From: JAVBUZ01 sp031554725
GTDB lineage: Bacteria; Bacillota; Clostridia; Lachnospirales; Lachnospiraceae
DNA: 5,999 nt
Direction of reading: 5' to 3'
Assembly (NCBI GenBank): GCA_031554725.1
Contig: JAVBUZ010000242.1
Coordinates: forward strand, 1 to 5,999
The position numbers and the translations under genes were made by a program. Below, one piece after another: positions 1-4,765 of this stretch; position 1 is the first letter of the stretch, and every line of letters starts with the position of its first letter. The notes beneath the pieces were generated by a model. That model saw only the letters and a program-made list of their open reading frames with translations. It was not told the origin of the DNA and searched no databases.

Positions 1-6
1 TTAAAT

Positions 7-13
7 AAGGAGG
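7..13 (+). promoter_or_regulatory. Shine-Dalgarno site that sets the GTG start of rpsG
   Basis: AAGGAGG lies 8 nt before the GTG at 22. This full-length match to the anti-Shine-Dalgarno, together with the conserved S7 N-terminus (MPRKGHIQKR), fixes the start at a GTG rather than at a later ATG. The gene upstream (rpsL would be expected) is outside the window. Confidence 0.9.
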
Positions 14-21
14 GAAGAACC

Positions 22-492
22 GTGCCACGTAAAGGACATATTCAAAAAAGAGACGTATTAGCAGATCCTTTATACAATAGCAAAATAGTAACCAAGCTTG
101 TTAATAACATTATGTTAGACGGCAAGAAAGGCGTTGCTCAGAAAATTGTATATGGAGCATTTGCAAGAGTTGAAGAAAAAGCTGGTAAACCTGCAGTTGA
201 AGTATTCGAAGAGGCAATGAACAATATCATGCCAGTTCTCGAAGTTAAAGCAAGACGTATCGGTGGAGCTACCTATCAGGTACCTATCGAAGTTAGAGCT
301 GACAGACGCCAGACATTAGCACTTCGTTGGTTGACAACATATTCTCGTAAGAGAGGCGAAAAGACCATGGAAGAAAGATTAGCTAATGAAATGTTAGATG
401 CAGCAGCAAGCACAGGCGCATCTGTAAAGAAAAAAGAAGATATGCACAAAATGGCAGAGTCAAACAAAGCATTTGCTCACTATCGTTTCTAA
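22..492 (+). CDS. rpsG: 30S ribosomal protein S7
   Basis: Ribosomal protein S7 (uS7) is a primary 16S rRNA-binding protein. It nucleates assembly of the 30S head and lines the E site and mRNA exit near the decoding centre. The 156-residue product has the usual bacterial length. It shows the family signature start MPRKGHIQKRDVLADPLY (residues 1-18), the central rRNA-contacting stretch VKARRIGGATYQVPIEV (about 75-91), the RWL..YSRKRGEKTM segment (about 102-115) and the basic C-terminal HKMAESNKAFAHYRF. Translation starts at GTG (read as Met) behind AAGGAGG. It is the first complete gene of the str-operon block here, 74 bp upstream of fusA on the same strand, so co-transcription with fusA is expected. 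In Escherichia coli S7 represses translation of its own operon by binding the rpsL-rpsG junction; that junction is outside this window, so autoregulation cannot be judged. No defect is seen. Confidence 0.98.
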   Translation: MPRKGHIQKRDVLADPLYNSKIVTKLVNNIMLDGKKGVAQKIVYGAFARVEEKAGKPAVEVFEEAMNNIMPVLEVKARRIGGATYQVPIEVRADRRQTLALRWLTTYSRKRGEKTMEERLANEMLDAAASTGASVKKKEDMHKMAESNKAFAHYRF

Positions 493-512
493 TTTTAGAA
501 AAAATAGGAGAG

Positions 513-540
513 CAGATGCCTTGCATCTGTCTTTCGTTTT
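513..540 (+). other. Intercistronic hairpin between rpsG and fusA, possible weak attenuator
   Basis: CAGATGC (513-519) and GCATCTG (523-529) form a perfect 7-bp stem with a 3-nt loop, followed by the interrupted T-rich run TCTTTCGTTTT. This resembles a weak intrinsic terminator or an mRNA processing or stability hairpin. Because fusA follows on the same strand and has no obvious promoter of its own in the 74-bp gap, complete termination is unlikely. Partial attenuation, or protection of the rpsG 3' end, is the inferred role. Confidence 0.45.
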
Positions 541-551
541 AAGATTAACAT

Positions 552-558
552 AAGGAGG
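552..558 (+). promoter_or_regulatory. Shine-Dalgarno site that sets the TTG start of fusA
   Basis: AAGGAGG sits 8 nt before TTG at 567. The EF-G family N-terminus (AGREYPLERTRNIGIMAHIDAGKT) begins immediately after this TTG, and no in-frame ATG precedes it after the ribosome binding site. The rare initiation codon is therefore well supported. Confidence 0.9.
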
Positions 559-566
559 AAGAAATC

Positions 567-2684
567 TTGGCTGGAAGAGAATATCCATTAGAGAGAACCA
601 GAAACATTGGTATTATGGCTCACATCGATGCTGGTAAAACAACATTGTCAGAGCGTATTCTTTACTATACCGGTGTTAACTATAAGATTGGTGATACCCA
701 TGAAGGTACTGCAACCATGGACTGGATGGAGCAGGAACAAGAAAGAGGTATTACAATCACATCAGCCGCTACTACATGTCACTGGACACAGCAAAAAGAA
801 ACAAAAGCTATGCCGGGCGCATTAGAGCACCGTATCAATATCATTGATACACCAGGACACGTTGACTTTACTGTTGAAGTAGAGCGTTCACTTCGTGTAC
901 TTGATGGCGCAGTTGGCGTATTCTGTGCAAAAGGTGGTGTTGAACCACAGTCAGAAAACGTATGGCGTCAAGCTGATACCTACAACGTACCAAGAATGGC
1001 ATACATCAACAAGATGGACATCTTGGGTGCTAACTTCTTTGGCGCTGTAGAACAAATCAAAACAAGACTTGGTAAAAACACTATTATCACTCAGCTACCT
1101 ATTGGTAAAGAAGATCAGTTCAAAGGAATCATTGATTTATTTGAACTGAAAGCTTATATCTACAATGATGATAAAGGTGAAGACATTACCGTTACTGATA
1201 TTCCAGATGATATGAAAGATGATGCTGAACTTTATCGTTCAGAATTAGTAGAAAAAATCTGTGAATTAGATGACGATTTAATGATGCAATATTTAGAAGG
1301 TGAAGAACCTACTATTGAAGCATTAAAAGCAGGACTTAGAAAAGGTACATGTGAATGTACAGCTATTCCTGTATGTTGTGGTTCTGCTTACCGTAATAGA
1401 GGTATTCAGAAACTTCTTGATGCAATTTTAGAGTATATGCCTGCTCCTACTGACATTCCTTCAATTCAGGGTACTGATTTGGACGGAAACGAAGTAGAAA
1501 GACATTCTTCAGATGCAGAACCTTTCTCTGCATTAGCATTCAAGATTATGACAGACCCATTTGTTGGTAAGTTAGCATTCTTCCGTGTATATTCTGGTAG
1601 TGTAAACTCTGGTTCATACGTGTTAAATGCAACAAAAGGCAAAAAGGAACGTGTTGGACGTATCCTACAGATGCATGCAAATAAGAGACAGGAAATCGAT
1701 AAGGTTTACTCTGGTGATATTGCAGCAGCAGTTGGATTTAAATTTACAACAACAGGTGATACCATTTGTGACGAACAGAATCCTGTTATTCTAGAGTCTA
1801 TGGAATTCCCAGAACCAGTTATTGAATTAGCAATTGAGCCTAAGACAAAAGCAGGTCAGGGTAAGATGGGTGAAGCTTTAGCAAAACTTGCAGAAGAGGA
1901 TCCTACATTCCGTGCTCATACAAATACAGAAACTGGTCAGGTAATCATTGCAGGTATGGGTGAATTACACCTTGAAATCATCGTTGACCGTCTACTTCGT
2001 GAATTCAAAGTAGAAGCAAACGTTGGTGCACCTCAGGTTGCTTACAAAGAAGCTATCACAAAAGCAGTTGAAGTAGATTCCAAATACGCAAAACAGTCTG
2101 GTGGTCGTGGACAGTACGGTCACTGTAAAGTTAAATTCGAGCCTATGGATCCTAACGGCGAGCAGTTATTCAAATTTGAATCTTCTGTAGTTGGTGGTTC
2201 TATTCCTAAGGAATATATTCCTGCTATTGGTGAAGGTATCGAAGAAGCTACAAAAGCTGGTATTTTAGGCGGATTCCCTGTAGTTGGTGTTTATGCAAAC
2301 GTTTATGATGGTTCTTACCATGAAGTTGACTCCTCTGAAATGGCATTCCATATTGCAGGTTCACTTGCATTCAAAGATGCTATGCAGAAAGCAGCTCCAG
2401 TTCTTATGGAGCCTATCATGAAAGTTGAAGTAACAATGCCAGAAGAATACATGGGTGATGTTATCGGTGATGTTAACTCTCGTCGTGGACGTATTGAAGG
2501 TATGGAAGACATCGGCGGTGGAAAGCTTGTTAAAGCATATGTTCCACTAGCAGAAATGTTCGGATATGCTACTGATCTTCGTTCTAAAACTCAGGGACGT
2601 GGTAACTATTCTATGTTCTTCGAGAAATATGAACAAGTTCCAAAGAGCGTTCAGGAGAAAGTATTGGCAGCTAAAGCGAAATAA
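567..2684 (+). CDS. fusA: Elongation factor G (EF-G), ribosomal translocase GTPase
   Basis: EF-G hydrolyses GTP to drive tRNA-mRNA translocation, and with ribosome recycling factor it splits post-termination ribosomes. It is a soluble cytosolic protein. The 705-residue length is typical. GTPase motifs are all present: G1 AHIDAGKT (18-25), G2 RGITI (60-64), G3 DTPGH (94-98), G4 NKMD (148-151) and G5 near CGSAYRN (about 270). Domain II follows with TDPFVGKLAFFRVYSG; domain III has GMGELHLEIIVDRL; domain IV has GGRGQYGHCKVKFEP and the IPKEYIPA(I)GEG segment; domain V has MEPIMKVEVTMPEEYMGDVIGDVNSRRGRI. This is the classical fusA type, not a tetracycline-resistance protein. Translation begins at TTG, which is unusual for such a highly expressed gene but is set by a perfect RBS. 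It lies between rpsG and tuf on the same strand, as in the str operon of most bacteria. No terminator follows, so read-through into tuf is likely. Confidence 0.98.
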   Translation: MAGREYPLERTRNIGIMAHIDAGKTTLSERILYYTGVNYKIGDTHEGTATMDWMEQEQERGITITSAATTCHWTQQKETKAMPGALEHRINIIDTPGHVDFTVEVERSLRVLDGAVGVFCAKGGVEPQSENVWRQADTYNVPRMAYINKMDILGANFFGAVEQIKTRLGKNTIITQLPIGKEDQFKGIIDLFELKAYIYNDDKGEDITVTDIPDDMKDDAELYRSELVEKICELDDDLMMQYLEGEEPTIEALKAGLRKGTCECTAIPVCCGSAYRNRGIQKLLDAILEYMPAPTDIPSIQGTDLDGNEVERHSSDAEPFSALAFKIMTDPFVGKLAFFRVYSGSVNSGSYVLNATKGKKERVGRILQMHANKRQEIDKVYSGDIAAAVGFKFTTTGDTICDEQNPVILESMEFPEPVIELAIEPKTKAGQGKMGEALAKLAEEDPTFRAHTNTETGQVIIAGMGELHLEIIVDRLLREFKVEANVGAPQVAYKEAITKAVEVDSKYAKQSGGRGQYGHCKVKFEPMDPNGEQLFKFESSVVGGSIPKEYIPAIGEGIEEATKAGILGGFPVVGVYANVYDGSYHEVDSSEMAFHIAGSLAFKDAMQKAAPVLMEPIMKVEVTMPEEYMGDVIGDVNSRRGRIEGMEDIGGGKLVKAYVPLAEMFGYATDLRSKTQGRGNYSMFFEKYEQVPKSVQEKVLAAKAK

Positions 2685-2708
2685 CGCGATTTATTTGTCA
2701 AAAACAAC

Positions 2709-2737
2709 TTGAAAATATTGGATATCTTTTATATAAT
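2709..2737 (+). promoter_or_regulatory. SigA-type promoter for tuf in the fusA-tuf gap
   Basis: TTGAAA (2709-2714), a 17-bp spacer and a perfect TATAAT (2732-2737) give a near-consensus vegetative promoter, predicting transcription from about 2744. The resulting leader is about 60 nt, A-rich, and contains an imperfect AT-rich stem (2749-2757 with 2769-2777). This gives tuf transcription independent of the upstream operon promoter, consistent with EF-Tu being needed in molar excess over EF-G and ribosomes. Identification rests on sequence match only. Confidence 0.85.
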
Positions 2738-2803
2738 CAAAGGTAGCCGAGTAAATTAAAAAAAATAAAATTAACTCAAACAATTTTAAGGAGGAATTAT
2801 AAA

Positions 2804-3991
2804 ATGGCTAAAGCTAAATTTGAGAGATCTAAGCCACATTGTAACATTGGTACGATTGGACACGTAGATCATGGTAAAACAACATTAACAGCTGCTATCA
2901 CAAAAACTTTAAATGTAAGACTTGGTACAGGCCAGGCAGTAGCTTTTGAAAATATTGATAAAGCTCCAGAAGAAAGAGAACGTGGTATCACAATTTCTAC
3001 ATCTCACGTAGAATACGAAACAGAAAACAGACACTACGCACACGTTGACTGCCCAGGACATGCCGATTACGTTAAAAACATGATCACAGGTGCTGCTCAG
3101 ATGGACGGCGCTATCTTAGTTGTTGCTGCAACTGATGGTGTTATGGCTCAGACTAAAGAGCACATCCTTCTTTCTCGTCAGGTAGGTGTTCCTTACATCG
3201 TTGTATTCATGAACAAATGTGACATGGTAGATGATGAAGAATTACTTGAATTAGTAGAAATGGAAATCGCTGAACAGTTAGAAGAATATGATTTCAATGA
3301 CTGTCCTATCATGAAAGGTTCTGCTTTAAGAGCTCTTGAAGATCCGAACAGCGAATGGGGCGATAAGATCCTTGATCTTATGCACAAAGTTGATGAATAT
3401 GTTCCAGATCCAGTACGTGCTACAGATCAACCTTTCTTAATGCCTGTAGAAGACGTATTCTCTATCACAGGTCGTGGTACTGTTGCTACTGGTAGAGTAG
3501 AACGTGGTACTATTAAAGTATCTGAAGAAGTTGAAATCGTTGGTATCAAAGAAGAAACAAGAAAAGTTGTTGTTACTGGTATCGAAATGTTCCGTAAACT
3601 TCTTGACGACGCTCAAGCTGGTGATAACATTGGTGCATTACTTCGTGGTGTTCAGAGAACAGATATCGAAAGAGGTCAGGTTCTTTGTAAACCAGGTTCA
3701 ATCAAATGTCACACAAAATTTACAGCTCAGGTTTACGTATTAAACAAAGATGAAGGTGGACGTCATACTCCTTTCTTCAACAACTACAGACCTCAGTTCT
3801 ACTTCAGAACAACTGACGTAACTGGTGTATGTAACTTACCAGCTGGCACAGAAATGTGTATGCCTGGCGATAACGTAGAAATGACAATCGAACTAATCCA
3901 TCCAATCGCTATGGAACAGGGTCTTACAGTCGCTATCCGTGAAGGTGGACGTACTGTAGGTTCAGGTCGTGTTGCTACTATTATTGAGTAA
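2804..3991 (+). CDS. tuf: Elongation factor Tu (EF-Tu)
   Basis: EF-Tu delivers aminoacyl-tRNA to the ribosomal A site as a GTP-bound ternary complex and is released after GTP hydrolysis. It is usually among the most abundant cytosolic proteins. The 395-residue product has the normal length. Motifs: G1 GHVDHGKT (19-26), G2 RGITI (60-64), G3 DCPGH (82-86, including the histidine equivalent to catalytic His84 of E. coli), G4 NKCD (137-140) and G5 GSAL (172-175). Domain 2 contains EDVFSITGRGTVATGRVERG. Domain 3 contains the PQFYFRTTDVTG stretch and ends with the conserved TVGSGRVATIIE. The ATG follows AAGGAGG by 9 nt. The gene has its own promoter at 2709-2737 and a strong terminator beginning about 45 bp after the stop. 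Codon choice is uniform and consistent with high expression. In many Firmicutes the S10 ribosomal protein operon begins soon after tuf; here accessory DNA follows instead. Confidence 0.98.
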   Translation: MAKAKFERSKPHCNIGTIGHVDHGKTTLTAAITKTLNVRLGTGQAVAFENIDKAPEERERGITISTSHVEYETENRHYAHVDCPGHADYVKNMITGAAQMDGAILVVAATDGVMAQTKEHILLSRQVGVPYIVVFMNKCDMVDDEELLELVEMEIAEQLEEYDFNDCPIMKGSALRALEDPNSEWGDKILDLMHKVDEYVPDPVRATDQPFLMPVEDVFSITGRGTVATGRVERGTIKVSEEVEIVGIKEETRKVVVTGIEMFRKLLDDAQAGDNIGALLRGVQRTDIERGQVLCKPGSIKCHTKFTAQVYVLNKDEGGRHTPFFNNYRPQFYFRTTDVTGVCNLPAGTEMCMPGDNVEMTIELIHPIAMEQGLTVAIREGGRTVGSGRVATIIE

Positions 3992-4020
3992 TCTGCGCGA
4001 TGGCAATGAGCCATGCATGA

Positions 4021-4077
4021 ATAAATAGAGGAATGCCCGGAGGAAGCTTGCTTCCAACCGGGCGTTTTTCTATTTAT
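4021..4077 (+). terminator. Rho-independent terminator of the str operon / tuf, with an extended outer stem
   Basis: The core is GCCCGG (4035-4040) pairing with CCGGGC (4058-4063), an inner GGAAG/CTTCC stem closed by CTTG, and then GTTTTT (4064-4069). Pairing continues outward: 4021-4034 can pair with 4064-4077 without interruption, using three G-U wobbles (ATAAATAGA with TCTATTTAT at the ends). The whole element is a roughly 25-bp hairpin in which even the U-tract can be paired. A smaller hairpin (ATGGC 4000-4004 with GCCAT 4010-4014) lies just before it. It ends tuf transcription; because the outer stem is palindromic it may also stop antisense transcription. Confidence 0.9.
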
Positions 4078-4154
4078 GAATATAGGGCGAAGCCCGCGAC
4101 CCGATGACGCATGTTTAGGCGTCATAAGGGTGCGTGGCTCAATGTATAAAAAGT

Positions 4155-4190
4155 ACCCGGAGAGAATTTATTCTCTTTCGGGTTTTTTTG
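4155..4190. terminator. Second terminator downstream of tuf, probably bidirectional
   Basis: ACCCG (4155-4159) pairs with CGGGT (4179-4183), and AGAGAAT (4161-4167) with ATTCTCT (4170-4176), followed by a run of seven T (4183-4189). On the minus strand the same stem is followed by ACTTTTTA, so it could act both ways. Its plan (CCCGGAG... inner stem ...CGGG + T run) parallels the tuf terminator about 120 bp upstream. No gene lies between them, so it is either a backup terminator, part of the repeat mosaic, or the end of an unrecognised RNA. Confidence 0.75.
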
Positions 4191-4201
4191 TGCTTATCGT
4201 C

Positions 4202-4221
4202 AAGCGGCGACCGCCGCGACC
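4202..4221 (+). repeat. 20-bp exact repeat, copy 1 (AAGCGGCGACCGCCGCGACC)
   Basis: This is identical to 4325-4344, 123 bp downstream in the same orientation. It contains the hairpin GCGGC-GACC-GCCGC. The two copies sit on the outer sides of the two related GAA-loop hairpins (4225-4245 and 4292-4312), so the four blocks form a symmetric-looking set. Confidence 0.85.
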
Positions 4222-4224
4222 GAA

Positions 4225-4245
4225 GGAATTGCGAAGCAATTTCGA
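4225..4245 (+). repeat. GAA-loop hairpin repeat, copy 1
   Basis: The 21-bp unit has the stem AATTGC/GCAATT around a GAA loop, extended outward by a G-U and a G-C pair. The second copy at 4292-4312 differs at only two positions, and those two positions pair with each other (T-A here, C-G there). This compensatory pattern implies selection on the fold. Confidence 0.8.
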
Positions 4246-4291
4246 GGGGCTGCGAGTTGCTTAATATAGTGTAACGAATGTCCGCGCATGA

Positions 4292-4312
4292 GGAACTGCG
4301 AAGCAGTTTCGA
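4292..4312 (+). repeat. GAA-loop hairpin repeat, copy 2
   Basis: The stem AACTGC/GCAGTT surrounds the same GAA loop as in 4225-4245, and the flanking GG and TTCGA are the same. The two differences between copies preserve base pairing. Confidence 0.8.
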
Positions 4313-4324
4313 ATCGACGCAAAG

Positions 4325-4344
4325 AAGCGGCGACCGCCGCGACC
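4325..4344 (+). repeat. 20-bp exact repeat, copy 2
   Basis: This is an identical copy of 4202-4221. It marks the downstream edge of the palindromic mosaic; the sequence turns AT-rich immediately after it. Confidence 0.85.
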
Positions 4345-4367
4345 TCTCAGAATTACCGCAATAAATC

Positions 4368-4421
4368 AAAAACCCCAATGAATTTTGCGCTGTACTTTTG
4401 CAAAAAGAACAGTTTCATTGG
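4368..4421 (-). terminator. Minus-strand terminator-like hairpin upstream of the antisense RNA promoter
   Basis: CCAATGAA (4375-4382) and TTCATTGG (4414-4421) form a perfect 8-bp stem. Read on the minus strand it is followed by GGTTTTTGATTT. The 31-nt interior can form a second stem (TTTTGC 4383-4388 with GCAAAA 4400-4405). It could catch toxin-strand read-through, or insulate the small locus from the repeats. The long loop makes efficiency uncertain. It ends 10 bp before the -35 box at 4432, so a role as a regulatory palindrome cannot be excluded. Confidence 0.5.
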
Positions 4422-4431
4422 AGAGATTTCT

Positions 4432-4460
4432 TTGACATATTTGGTTCTTAGTGATAATAT
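4432..4460 (+). promoter_or_regulatory. Promoter of the putative antitoxin RNA
   Basis: A perfect -35 TTGACA (4432-4437), a 17-bp spacer and TAATAT (4455-4460) predict a start near 4467. The alternative -10 GATAAT (4453-4458) would leave only 15 bp. No protein gene follows; 55 bp after the -10 comes a terminator. A consensus -35 with nothing but a short RNA downstream fits constitutive, strong expression of a regulatory RNA. Confidence 0.7.
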
Positions 4461-4472
4461 ATTAATAGAAGA

Positions 4473-4490
4473 GTGCTACCGATAGACGGT
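4473..4490 (+). repeat. 5' motif GTGCTACC-N5-ACGGT, antisense-side copy
   Basis: GTGCTACC (4473-4480) and ACGGT (4486-4490) lie just after the predicted start of the short plus-strand RNA. The same motif, GTGCTACC-N3-ACGGT, begins the opposing transcript (minus strand, 4755-4740). The two copies form an inverted repeat bracketing the whole locus. Confidence 0.75.
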
Positions 4491-4513
4491 CAGCCCAGAT
4501 AAAATAGTTTGAC

Positions 4514-4554
4514 AAAAATGCCGCTTAGTTTACCAGACGTGGGCGGCTATTTTT
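4514..4554. terminator. Shared bidirectional terminator overlapping the peptide stop codon
   Basis: AAAAA-T-GCCGC (4514-4524) pairs with GCGGC-TA-TTTTT (4543-4554), giving a GC core with an A-tract on one side and a T-tract on the other. It therefore works as an intrinsic terminator for both the plus-strand RNA and the minus-strand peptide mRNA. The TAG stop of the peptide (4549-4547) is inside the stem, so the coding sequence runs directly into the terminator. Confidence 0.85.
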
Positions 4555-4648
4555 GCGTCTTGTTGTTCCCGATGGCATATCCAAGTCCAAAAGCAGTTAA
4601 GCATAAGCTGATAACTGCAATCAGACCTTCAAGTGTCAACATTGGCAT
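4547..4648 (-). CDS. Small single-span membrane peptide, putative type I toxin (holin-like/Fst-like)
   Basis: The peptide is 33 residues from the first ATG, or 31 from the second (4642-4640). It reads MPMLTLEGLIAVIS, then a hydrophobic helix (about residues 8-27, rich in L, I, A and G), then a polar tail ending GNNKTQK. The RBS AAGGAGG (forward 4652-4658) is only 3 nt from the first ATG but 9 nt from the second, so initiation at Met3 is more likely. The gene has its own strong promoter (4766-4794), a structured leader of about 110 nt, and a terminator overlapping its stop. A convergent short RNA faces it. Tiny membrane peptides in this setting in Firmicutes are often type I toxins that damage the membrane when over-produced. 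Similar peptides are commonly annotated as hypothetical or putative holin-like toxin in Clostridia. Toxicity is inferred, and a signalling or membrane-modulating peptide is the main alternative. Confidence 0.75.
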   Translation of the reverse strand: MPMLTLEGLIAVISLCLTAFGLGYAIGNNKTQK

Positions 4649-4731
4649 CCCCCTCCTTTAGCAAGATTTCCGTCAGACAAGCTGGGGATTTCTATGTAAT
4701 CAGAGAGTCACAGTCCCTCTGCTGAAGGACT
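4647..4731 (-). promoter_or_regulatory. Structured leader of the peptide mRNA, with possible Shine-Dalgarno sequestration
   Basis: Two elements are visible on the minus strand. First, AGTCCTTC-AGCA-GAGGGACT (forward 4712-4731) is an 8-bp stem with one U-G pair. Second, AUCCCC (forward 4684-4689) is complementary to GGGGAU (forward 4647-4652), which joins the end of the Shine-Dalgarno to the first AUG. This second pairing would hide the start region. Translation that stays off until the leader is remodelled or processed is a known theme in type I toxin mRNAs; here it is inferred. Confidence 0.5.
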
Positions 4732-4739
4732 AACCGCCT

Positions 4740-4755
4740 ACCGTTCTGGTAGCAC
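4740..4755 (-). repeat. 5' motif GTGCTACC-N3-ACGGT, toxin-side copy
   Basis: On the minus strand GTGCTACC (forward 4755-4748) and ACGGT (forward 4744-4740) lie at the predicted 5' end of the peptide mRNA. CTACC and GGTAG (forward 4752-4748 and 4742-4738) form a 5-bp hairpin with a 5-nt loop. This is an inverted copy of 4473-4490. Confidence 0.75.
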
Positions 4756-4765
4756 CCATGAGCAG

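Larger units (their letters stand above)
4085..4344. repeat. Mosaic of GC-rich palindromic repeats downstream of tuf
   Basis: This non-coding stretch is a string of short stem-loops, in order: GGGC-GAA-GCCC (4085-4095); ACCC/ATGACGC pairing with GCGTCAT/GGGT (4099-4131, 8-nt loop); a terminator (4155-4189); GCGGC-GACC-GCCGC (4204-4217); AATTGC-GAA-GCAATT (4227-4241); AACTGC-GAA-GCAGTT (4294-4308); and a second GCGGC-GACC-GCCGC (4327-4340). Several stems are followed by a shared CGCGACC tail (4095-4101, 4215-4221, 4338-4344). The pattern resembles dispersed extragenic palindromes (REP/BIME-like). Whether it is repeated elsewhere in the genome cannot be seen here. Several frames are open through it, but the products are low-quality translations of palindromes. 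Confidence 0.6.
4467..4554 (+). ncRNA. Putative antisense antitoxin RNA converging on the small membrane peptide gene
   Basis: A promoter at 4432-4460 and an intrinsic terminator at 4514-4554 define a transcript of about 88 nt. No convincing ORF lies within it. Its 5' end folds as GCTACCG (4475-4481) with CGGT-C-AGC (4487-4494, one bulged C) around a 5-nt loop. Its 3' 41 nt are complementary to the 3' end of the peptide mRNA transcribed from the other strand. The 5' CUACCG is also complementary to CGGUAG in the mRNA leader (forward 4738-4743). In the Fst/par type I system of Enterococcus, convergent RNAs that share a terminator and carry matching 5' repeats repress toxin translation. The same role is inferred here by architecture only; transcription is not demonstrated. 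Confidence 0.6.

Noticed and set aside
276..3743. Small ORFs inside rpsG, fusA and tuf on the other frames or strand
   Set aside because: They lie entirely inside well-established genes, have no RBS, and have compositions that follow from the overlapping codons.
4085..4140. Possible tRNA or tRNA-like fold
   Set aside because: Stem-loops are present, but there is no acceptor stem, no GGTTCGA-type T loop and no cloverleaf spacing.
4202..4344. CRISPR-like direct repeats
   Set aside because: There are only two copies of each unit, with unequal spacing and palindromic GC-rich units, and no spacers of constant length.
3799..4378. Minus-strand ORFs of 79 and 108 codons
   Set aside because: One overlaps the tuf 3' end antisense and the tuf terminator; the other is the mirror image of the palindromic repeats. 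Composition is serine- and arginine-rich, as expected for out-of-frame reading, and no RBS is present.
4076..4485. Plus-strand ORFs of about 62-65 codons running through the palindromic region
   Set aside because: Their starts lack Shine-Dalgarno sites, and their codons are translations of terminator stems and repeats. Both cross strong hairpins, and the second runs across the antisense RNA promoter.
4509..4537. TTGACA at 4509-4514 as a second plus-strand promoter
   Set aside because: There is no acceptable -10 at 16-18 bp (ACCAGA), and it sits within the terminator arm.
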